Below, piece after piece: positions 1 to 5,158 of a DNA stretch of 10,732 nt. Under the pieces are notes generated by a model. That model was given only the letters and a program-made list of their open reading frames with translations, was not told where the DNA came from and did no database searches. A program made the translations under genes and the position numbers. The number at the start of each line of letters is the position of its first letter. Positions within the stretch are counted from its first letter, which is position 1. The DNA comes from an uncultured Sulfurimonas sp. (lineage in GTDB: Bacteria > Campylobacterota > Campylobacteria > Campylobacterales > Sulfurimonadaceae), in the NCBI GenBank assembly GCA_937914675.1, contig CALDOC010000143.1, forward strand, positions 1 through 10,732. The letters run 5' to 3'.

Positions 1-35
1 TTCCTTTAATAATGTAAAGTAGAACTTCTCGTTTT

Positions 36-54
36 GAATTATATGATATAATTC
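36..54. promoter_or_regulatory. Perfect 19-bp palindrome over the regulator promoter (candidate operator)
   Basis: GAATTATATGATATAATTC is a perfect inverted repeat: 9-bp arms (36-44 and 46-54) around one central base at 45. It covers the -10 box of the downstream MerR-type gene. A dyad in this place is what an autoregulatory binding site would look like. Classical MerR operators lie in a long -35/-10 spacer, so a dyad on the -10 suggests repression rather than the DNA-twisting activation of MerR. The region is very AT-rich, which raises the chance of accidental symmetry, but 9 of 9 arm matches is strong. The binding protein is inferred. Confidence 0.5.
44..52 (+). promoter_or_regulatory. Extended -10 promoter for the MerR-type gene
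   Basis: TGATATAAT (44-52) is a consensus TGnTATAAT extended -10. No convincing -35 box precedes it, which is usual for sigma-70 promoters of Campylobacterota. The expected transcript start is near 59, giving a leader of about 23 nt before the GTG at 82. A ribosome binding site AAGGA lies at 71-75, 6 nt before that GTG. Confidence 0.55.
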
Positions 55-81
55 TTAATTCAATATTAACAAGGATAATAA

Positions 82-762
82 GTGGATTTAAAAATATCTG
101 AATTGGTAGCCATGAGTAATACGCCAAAGTCTACGATTCTCTATTACATAAAAGAGGGTCTTCTTCCTCAAGCCAAAAAATTAAAATCAAACGTGCATAA
201 ATACAATACTGAACATTTGGAATTGTTAAAATACATAAAATACATGAAAGAAGAACTTGGCAGCACCAATGAGCAAATTAAAGTATCGTTAGAGCAAAAA
301 AACAATTCATTTTCAAGCTCTTACACTATGTTGGAACCACTTATGAATACTTTGGCGGGGATTCCAATCAACGCCATGCACTATACTAAAGAGGCTTTCA
401 TTGAACATTTTGACATTGATAAAAACTTATTCGCTAAACTAATCGAAGAGAATATTTTAATGCCAATCAATTCAAATGATTACACTCAAAAAGAAGCCTC
501 AATTATAGATTTAATAGAAAATTTCATAGAAGTTGGCGTTGAATATGAGATAATAAAAGAGTATGTCGTTCATGCGCAACAATTATCTAAACTTGAGCAC
601 CAAATGCAAAAACAATTATGCAAAGTTAGAGATGAAGAAAATTTTTCAACTCTTTGGAAAATAATGTTTGAAACGCTATTCAACTCTAAAGAGTACATAT
701 TTAATCGTTCCACTTATAAGGTTTTACATGCGGCTTTAAAAGATGAAATTATAAGAAAGTAA
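82..762 (+). CDS. MerR-family transcriptional regulator with a second MerR-like C-terminal domain
   Basis: A 226-residue cytoplasmic DNA-binding protein. Residues 4-70 match a MerR winged helix: 'ISELVAMSNTPKSTILYYIKEG' is the helix-turn-helix and its turn into the wing, followed by the 'Y..EHLELLKYIKYMKEELG' helices. Residues 101-165 repeat the same pattern more loosely ('YTKEAFIEHFDIDKNLFAKLIEENIL.P', then a 'GVEYEIIKEYV' helix), which suggests an internal duplication in place of an ordinary effector pocket. There is no Cys cluster like those of metal-sensing MerR proteins; the only Cys is at 180. The start is GTG at 82 behind AAGGA (71-75). A perfect palindrome covers the promoter, so autoregulation is likely. 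The chemotaxis gene begins 87 nt downstream with its own -10, so co-transcription is possible but not required. The family call is firm; the signal and targets are unknown. Confidence 0.85.
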   Translation: MDLKISELVAMSNTPKSTILYYIKEGLLPQAKKLKSNVHKYNTEHLELLKYIKYMKEELGSTNEQIKVSLEQKNNSFSSSYTMLEPLMNTLAGIPINAMHYTKEAFIEHFDIDKNLFAKLIEENILMPINSNDYTQKEASIIDLIENFIEVGVEYEIIKEYVVHAQQLSKLEHQMQKQLCKVRDEENFSTLWKIMFETLFNSKEYIFNRSTYKVLHAALKDEIIRK

Positions 763-815
763 TTCAATATAGAAATATACTTCTTTAGTTAATATGATTC
801 AAAGATATAAATAAA

Positions 816-821
816 TATAAT
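816..821 (+). promoter_or_regulatory. Likely -10 box for the chemotaxis receptor gene
   Basis: TATAAT at 816-821 would start transcription near 828, about 22 nt before the ATG at 850, the same leader length as the other promoters proposed in this window. There is no TG extension and no clear -35. A loose 6-bp dyad, ATGATT (794-799) and AATCAT (819-824), flanks it. The 763-849 gap is extremely AT-rich, so a TATAAT could be chance. Confidence 0.35.
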
Positions 822-833
822 CATTCATTTGAT

Positions 834-841
834 AAAGGTGG
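834..841 (+). promoter_or_regulatory. Ribosome binding site deciding the chemotaxis receptor start
   Basis: AAAGGTGG at 834-841 lies 8 nt before the ATG at 850. An in-frame TTG at 829 lies upstream of this site and has no purine-rich sequence at a usable distance. The ATG at 850 is therefore preferred over the longer frame. Confidence 0.7.
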
Positions 842-849
842 TTTTTGAG

Positions 850-2481
850 ATGGATTTTTTTAATAATTTTAGAATTAGGCAAGTGTTAATTATATCGGTA
901 ATCTCCGTTCTCTCCGTTCTTGTTCTTAGTGGCCTCTTGAACCATACGAAGATGAATCAGGTTATTAATAATACAGAAAAACAAAAGAGCGAAATATTGC
1001 CTAACTTGTTGGATTTTTTAGAATTGAAATTGAATATTGTAGAAATTCAGCAATGGCTAACAGACGTATCCGCCACTAGAGCGGCTCAAGGGTTTGATGA
1101 TGGATACTCTGAGGCGAAAATTTATTTTGACAAAGCCAACGCCACTCTTGAAAACCTAATCAAAGCGTATTCAAAAATTAACGACGTTCAAATGGTAAAA
1201 GAACTCGAAGAGTATAAAAAAGACGTTCAGCTATATTATGACGTTGGAGTTAAAATGGCAAATGCTTACGTAAAGGATGGACCAGAAGAAGGCAACAAAA
1301 TGATGTTGGTACTGGATCCTTTCGCCGAAAAATTATCCTCACAGTTAGATGATTGGATTGTTCAGCATAAAAATGATCTAGCACTCTCGACGCAAGACAT
1401 AGAAACTAGCATTTACAACTTTAAAATTCAAAGCATTTTCTTATTTCTTCTTGTCTTTAGCGTTATTCTTATTTCTTTCGCAATTATCGATAGAGTTCTT
1501 AGTGAAATCAAAAAAATAGATTTATACCTAGAAGAGTTGGCAAAATTAAACTTTACTACAAAATTAGACGTAAAAGGTAAAAATGAAATAGCTCAAATCT
1601 CACAAAATACCTTTAAAGTCATCACGGTCATAAAAGATTTTATTTTAGAAGCAAAAAGCTCTTCTATTGAAAACGCGTCAATATCACATGAATTGTCAGC
1701 GACAGCGACAATCGTTGGTCAAAAAGTTGAAGCGGTTAGCACTATTGTCAACATGACAACTACGAAAGCGCAATCTATTGTCAATGAGATAAGCTTATCC
1801 ATTGACGCAGCTAACATAAGTCGTGAGACTACCATTAAAGTTAGTGATAATTTAAAAAAAGCAACGCAAGAAATTGTCAAACTCACAACCGACGTTCAAG
1901 CTACCGCAAACATAGAAGCGGAATTGGCCAATAGAATTGAGAACTTAAGTCATGAGGCAAATCAAGTTAGAGAAGTTTTAAGCGTTATTGGCGACATTGC
2001 GGACCAAACAAATCTACTCGCTTTAAACGCGGCTATTGAAGCGGCTCGAGCGGGTGAACATGGTCGTGGTTTTGCAGTAGTCGCAGATGAAGTTAGAAAA
2101 CTAGCGGAGAGAACGCAAAAAAGTTTAGTAGAGATACAGTCAAGCATAAATATTATGGTTCAGTCTATAAACGACTCTAGCCAACAGATGAATATAAACT
2201 CTACTAGCATTCAAGAATTAGCCGACGTTTCTTCAAACGTAGAAGAAAAAATCAACGCCACTCTTTCTCTTATGCATTTAGCTTCAGTCGCAAATGAAAA
2301 AACCGTCAATGATTTTAAAAATACGGGAAAACTCGTCAGTGAAATTTCAAATAGCGTTAATAGCGTTAATGAGACCGTTGCGTCCAACGCAAGAAGCGTT
2401 GAAGAGATAAGCGCCGCCGCCGATCATCTCAACAACATGACAGATCAGCTAAATAGAAAAATGGAACAATTTCAAGTTTAG
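850..2481 (+). CDS. Methyl-accepting chemotaxis protein with two transmembrane helices and a periplasmic helical sensor
   Basis: A 543-residue chemoreceptor that would sit in the inner membrane and control CheA through CheW. Visible order: a short cytoplasmic N-terminus, TM1 about 11-31, a periplasmic mostly helical domain about 32-193 (with 'VEIQQWLTDVSATRA', a stretch I know from other receptors with four-helix-bundle sensors), TM2 about 195-214, a HAMP-like linker about 215-270, then the long coiled-coil signalling domain. The near-invariant hairpin tip lies at 382-422 ('DQTNLLALNAAIEAARAGE', 'GRGFAVVADEVRKLAERT'). The C-terminus ends in 'KMEQFQV' with no NWETF-like CheR tether. The frame can extend to a TTG at 829, but the ribosome binding site supports ATG at 850. 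The ligand cannot be read from sequence. The stop codon is 3 bp from the convergent dihydroorotase-like gene. Confidence 0.93.
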   Translation: MDFFNNFRIRQVLIISVISVLSVLVLSGLLNHTKMNQVINNTEKQKSEILPNLLDFLELKLNIVEIQQWLTDVSATRAAQGFDDGYSEAKIYFDKANATLENLIKAYSKINDVQMVKELEEYKKDVQLYYDVGVKMANAYVKDGPEEGNKMMLVLDPFAEKLSSQLDDWIVQHKNDLALSTQDIETSIYNFKIQSIFLFLLVFSVILISFAIIDRVLSEIKKIDLYLEELAKLNFTTKLDVKGKNEIAQISQNTFKVITVIKDFILEAKSSSIENASISHELSATATIVGQKVEAVSTIVNMTTTKAQSIVNEISLSIDAANISRETTIKVSDNLKKATQEIVKLTTDVQATANIEAELANRIENLSHEANQVREVLSVIGDIADQTNLLALNAAIEAARAGEHGRGFAVVADEVRKLAERTQKSLVEIQSSINIMVQSINDSSQQMNINSTSIQELADVSSNVEEKINATLSLMHLASVANEKTVNDFKNTGKLVSEISNSVNSVNETVASNARSVEEISAAADHLNNMTDQLNRKMEQFQV

Positions 2482-2508
2482 AAGTTAAAGTTTAAAACTT
2501 TTAACTTC
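2481..2508. terminator. Stem-loop shared by two convergent gene ends
   Basis: The left arm starting at 2481 pairs with the right arm ending at 2508. Nine base pairs (2481-2489 with 2500-2508), one bulged T at 2499 and three more pairs (2490-2492 with 2496-2498) close a 3-nt loop. The stem includes the last base of the chemotaxis stop codon and the final codons of the opposing gene, so it could act in both directions. It has only three G-C pairs and no T-run on either side, so intrinsic termination would be weak. Confidence 0.35.
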
Positions 2509-3681
2509 TCCGCTTAACTCTTCGTTGTTGTATAGCGACTGCTTATTTTGCACCATTCGTTTTATCTTTGCGTTAAACAGCAATACGTCCGCTTTTTTCC
2601 CCACTTCGATTAAACCAGCTTCAAAGCCTAAAGCTTTTGCAGGACTCTGCACCGTTAATTTGATTAAATCGCTCATGCTTATCATGCCGGTTTTCACAAG
2701 TTTAGTGTAGTAAAGAGGCAAGGCGTCCGAGATGGATTCACAGCCATACGCGGCGTCAAAAAAAGCAACTTCTTTGTTTACTGGCGAGCTTGGTTGATGT
2801 AGAGTCGTAAGCAAATCAATGGAACCATTTTTTAAGGCTTCTTGCAATAGCAGCATGTCATGCGAGGAAGCTAAAGGTGGATCCAATTTTGCCGTTGTGT
2901 TAAAGTTCTCACACGATTCGTCTGAATTAAGCAGATGGTGGATGGAAACTTCACACTTTACGTTTACGCCTTCAAGCTTCGCCTTGCTAATCAACTCTAT
3001 GGAGCGAGGGGAAGCTATGGCTTTAAAAAGAATCTTGATTTTGAAATGTCTCGCTATCTCTATCATACGTGAGACATGAAGCACTTCGCTAAGATCGGGA
3101 ATGCCAGCGAGACCCAGTCTTGAGCTCATGTCTCCATCGAGCATGACGCCTGAATGAATAAGAGAGTTGTCTTCGGCCTTACAAAAAAGAGTCACTTTAT
3201 ACATCTGTACGTATTGCGCTATTTTGATAGCTAAGTTATTTTTAGCGATAGTGCTCATGTATGGAACTATAGCGCCTTTTTTTAAGAGTATCGCTATGTT
3301 TGAGAGCTTCAAGTCCTCTTGCAAAGTATTTAACATCAAATCAACTTTCGCGCCGTTTACGTCCGTCAATCCGTTTTGAGCGAATTCTAAAACCACTTCG
3401 TTGTCTATGGCGGGTTGACTATCCGCGTTTAGCACTATGCGCCCTACTCCGCCACGAAGCGCTTCATCTGAGATGGCTTTTATGTTTTTAGCGTTTAACG
3501 ACGAGTCTTGAACTCTTACGTTAGTGTCTATTAACGATGGCAAAAGGTATGCGCCTTTCGCATCCGTCTTGTTTTCATCTTCTAAACCCACTCCCATTTC
3601 TACGACAAAACCATCTTCTATACGAACGTCTACGTTCCTCTCCCCATTCACGTCACAAACAACCGCGTTTGATATAACCAT
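2485..3681 (-). CDS. pyrC': Dihydroorotase-family protein, apparently non-catalytic (PyrC'-like)
   Basis: A 398-residue amidohydrolase-fold protein of the long (type I) dihydroorotase kind. The family layout is kept: an N-terminal beta-sandwich strand, 'LPSLIDTNV' at the barrel start, 'LAGIPDLSEVLHVSRMIEIA', 'CEVSIHHLLNSDE' (243-255), 'AKLDPPL' (264-270) and the C-terminal 'LTVQSPAKALG..AGLIEVGKKADVLLF'. Key residues are gone. The DxHxH metal motif followed by substrate Arg (consensus 'DxHVHLR') reads D52-T-N-V-R-V-Q, the HCED motif reads 'FCKAED' (166-171), and the catalytic 'ATDHAPH' reads 'TTLHQPS' (292-298). In bacteria such as Pseudomonas, an inactive dihydroorotase homologue (PyrC') is a structural partner of aspartate carbamoyltransferase PyrB; I infer that role here. 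pyrB is not in the window. The ATG at 3681 has AAGGTGG (3688-3694) 6 nt upstream. Confidence 0.85.
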   Translation of the reverse strand: MVISNAVVCDVNGERNVDVRIEDGFVVEMGVGLEDENKTDAKGAYLLPSLIDTNVRVQDSSLNAKNIKAISDEALRGGVGRIVLNADSQPAIDNEVVLEFAQNGLTDVNGAKVDLMLNTLQEDLKLSNIAILLKKGAIVPYMSTIAKNNLAIKIAQYVQMYKVTLFCKAEDNSLIHSGVMLDGDMSSRLGLAGIPDLSEVLHVSRMIEIARHFKIKILFKAIASPRSIELISKAKLEGVNVKCEVSIHHLLNSDESCENFNTTAKLDPPLASSHDMLLLQEALKNGSIDLLTTLHQPSSPVNKEVAFFDAAYGCESISDALPLYYTKLVKTGMISMSDLIKLTVQSPAKALGFEAGLIEVGKKADVLLFNAKIKRMVQNKQSLYNNEELSGEVKSFKL

Positions 3682-3694
3682 TTCAGACCACCTT

Positions 3695-3703
3695 TGATAT
3701 AAT
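3695..3703 (+). promoter_or_regulatory. Extended -10 promoter for lpxB
   Basis: TGATATAAT (3695-3703) is a consensus TGnTATAAT element on the + strand. The expected transcript start is near 3710, about 20 nt before the lpxB ATG. The AGGA ribosome binding site is at 3720-3723. It faces the - strand promoter at 3710-3718 within the same 48-bp gap. Confidence 0.55.
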
Positions 3704-3709
3704 GTTGTA

Positions 3710-3718
3710 ATTATAGCA
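3710..3718 (-). promoter_or_regulatory. Extended -10 promoter for the dihydroorotase-like gene
   Basis: On the - strand this reads TGCTATAAT, a consensus extended -10 (hexamer 3710-3715). The expected start is near 3703, about 21 nt before the ATG at 3681. That start lies on the edge of the opposing lpxB -10 hexamer. Confidence 0.55.
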
Positions 3719-3729
3719 TAGGAACTCTC

Positions 3730-4770
3730 ATGAAGCTTTTAGTATCGGCGCTTGAACATTCGGCAAACATTCACTTAAAATCTTTAAAACAAGAACTTAA
3801 TCCCGACATAGAGTTTATAGGGATTTTTGACAAAGAGTTGGGTCAACCTATCGTCGACCTTAGAAGTTTGGCGATTATGGGCTTTGTTGACGTGCTAAAA
3901 AAGCTCCCCTTTTTCTTAAAACTCAACGCGCAGATGGTTGATTTGGCGGAGCAAGCCGACAAAGTTTTGCTCATAGACTCATCGGGATTCAATCTTCCTC
4001 TCGCCAAAAAAATCAAAAAAAAGTACCCCGAGAAAGAGATAATTTACTACATTTTGCCCCAAGCTTGGGCTTGGAAAAAAAAGCGCATACCCGTCTTGGC
4101 GCAAACCATAGACAAGCTCTGCTCCATACTCCCTTTCGAGAAAGATTATTATCCAAAAAACGCGCCCATAACTTATGTGGGTCACCCTCTTCTCGACCAA
4201 ATAACGGAGTTTAAAACAACTTTAAACCCTGAAGTGAAAAGCGTCGTTTTTATGCCCGGTAGTAGAAAAGGAGAGATAAGCAAGCTTATGCCTATCTATC
4301 GAGAATTAAGAAAGAGCCTAAATGCAAAAGCCATTATAATAATTCCAAAAATATTCAACGCGCAAGAGATAACGGAGCATTATGGCGACTTATCGACGTT
4401 CGATATAAAACATAACGCGCATGAAGAGTTGCTTCTCGCGGACTTCGCTTTTATTTGTAGTGGGACGGCAACTCTTGAAGCCGCCATTATCGGAGTGCCG
4501 TTTATATTGAGTTACATCGCGAAACCATTTGACTATTTTATAGCTAAAAATTTAGTCAAAATAAAACATGTCGGGTTGAGTAACATTATGTTTTTAAAAC
4601 ATTGCAAAAGAGAGATTCATCCTGAGTTCATTCAAGAAGACGTCACCGTTGAAAATCTTTTAAAATCATTCAAAGAGTATAACAGGGATAATTTTTTGCA
4701 AGACTCTCAAGAGTTGAGAGCCTATCTTCAAAGTGGAAGCTCTAAAAACGTTGCAAGGATTATAGAGTAG
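3730..4770 (+). CDS. lpxB: Lipid-A-disaccharide synthase
   Basis: A 346-residue GT-B glycosyltransferase that condenses UDP-2,3-diacylglucosamine with lipid X to make the tetraacyl disaccharide of lipid A, at the inner face of the inner membrane. Motifs in order: 'KVLLIDSSGFNLPLAKKIKKKYP' region (78-100), 'IIYYILPQAWAWKKKRI' (104-120), 'SILPFEKDYY' (132-141), 'TYVGHPLLDQI' (148-158), 'VFMPGSRKGEI' (173-183), and the donor-binding 'CSGTATLEAAIIGVPFILSY' (243-262). The N-terminus has 'SALEHSANIH' where E. coli-type enzymes have a 'GEASGD' motif, and 'IDSSGFN' replaces 'IDAPDFN'; both look like the Campylobacterota form. It is slightly shorter than the E. coli enzyme (382 residues). The ATG follows AGGA (3720-3723). 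Its last 11 bases overlap the convergent thioredoxin gene. Confidence 0.95.
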   Translation: MKLLVSALEHSANIHLKSLKQELNPDIEFIGIFDKELGQPIVDLRSLAIMGFVDVLKKLPFFLKLNAQMVDLAEQADKVLLIDSSGFNLPLAKKIKKKYPEKEIIYYILPQAWAWKKKRIPVLAQTIDKLCSILPFEKDYYPKNAPITYVGHPLLDQITEFKTTLNPEVKSVVFMPGSRKGEISKLMPIYRELRKSLNAKAIIIIPKIFNAQEITEHYGDLSTFDIKHNAHEELLLADFAFICSGTATLEAAIIGVPFILSYIAKPFDYFIAKNLVKIKHVGLSNIMFLKHCKREIHPEFIQEDVTVENLLKSFKEYNRDNFLQDSQELRAYLQSGSSKNVARIIE

Positions 4771-5149
4771 CTTTCACTTTTTCCAACTCGTCCAATAAAT
4801 CTTTTTCATTTTTAGATCCATGAATAACGCCTAGTATTTTTTCATCCGCGTTTAAAAAATAAAATGTAGGCGTAACCACATGTTCTAGTGCTAGTGGCAC
4901 GTAGTCTTCATGTATATCGAGATGAACGGCTATGAAATTTTTGTTAAAAACTTTTATGACGCTCTCATTCCTTAGCACCGACTCCTTCATGTATTTACAA
5001 GCGGGACAACCTTTTTGAGACAACATGACCATTATTATTTTATTTTCTTTTTCCGCTTTGTCATAAGCGTCTTCTAGTTCGCCTACCCAATTCATACTTG
5101 AAAATAGCGTGGTAGTCAAAAAAACCACCACTAATAACATTCTTTTCAT
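4760..5149 (-). CDS. Exported thioredoxin-fold protein with CPAC motif (SoxW-like)
   Basis: A 129-residue protein with an N-terminal signal peptide ('MKRMLLVVVFLTTTLFSS', likely cut near 18) and one thioredoxin domain. The redox motif is C48-P-A-C51 in 'QKGCPACKYM', and the cis-proline is P94 in 'VVTPTFYFLN'. It should act in the periplasm as a disulfide reductase or carrier. It is the last gene of the - strand run, 9 nt after dsbD, and its AGGGAAG ribosome binding site (5154-5160) overlaps the dsbD stop codon, so the two are almost surely co-translated. DsbD is then the obvious electron donor, as SoxV is for SoxW in thiosulfate oxidisers. The function as a SoxW equivalent is inference; the exported thioredoxin call is firm. 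Its 3' end overlaps lpxB by 11 bp. Confidence 0.85.
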   Translation of the reverse strand: MKRMLLVVVFLTTTLFSSMNWVGELEDAYDKAEKENKIIMVMLSQKGCPACKYMKESVLRNESVIKVFNKNFIAVHLDIHEDYVPLALEHVVTPTFYFLNADEKILGVIHGSKNEKDLLDELEKVKATL

Positions 5150-5158
5150 TTTACTTCC

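Noticed and set aside
829..849. Longer chemotaxis protein starting at TTG 829
   Set aside because: No ribosome binding site at a usable distance; AAAGGTGG before the ATG at 850 lies inside that extension.
763..849. Sigma-28 or sigma-54 promoter for the chemotaxis gene
   Set aside because: I looked for GCCGATAA-like and TGGCAC-N5-TTGCT-like sequences and saw neither; only a TATAAT box is present.
2352..2369. Perfect tandem 9-mer TAGCGTTAA x2 within the chemotaxis gene
   Set aside because: It encodes a Ser-Val-Asn repeat in the coiled coil, where heptad-like repetition is normal; no more copies follow.
2819..3079. Open frame of 86 codons on the + strand
   Set aside because: Antisense to the dihydroorotase-like gene, without a ribosome binding site or recognisable domain.
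4688..4760. Terminator hairpin at the end of lpxB
   Set aside because: Only a 5-bp AGAGC/GCTCT pairing with a long loop inside the coding sequence, with no T-run after it.
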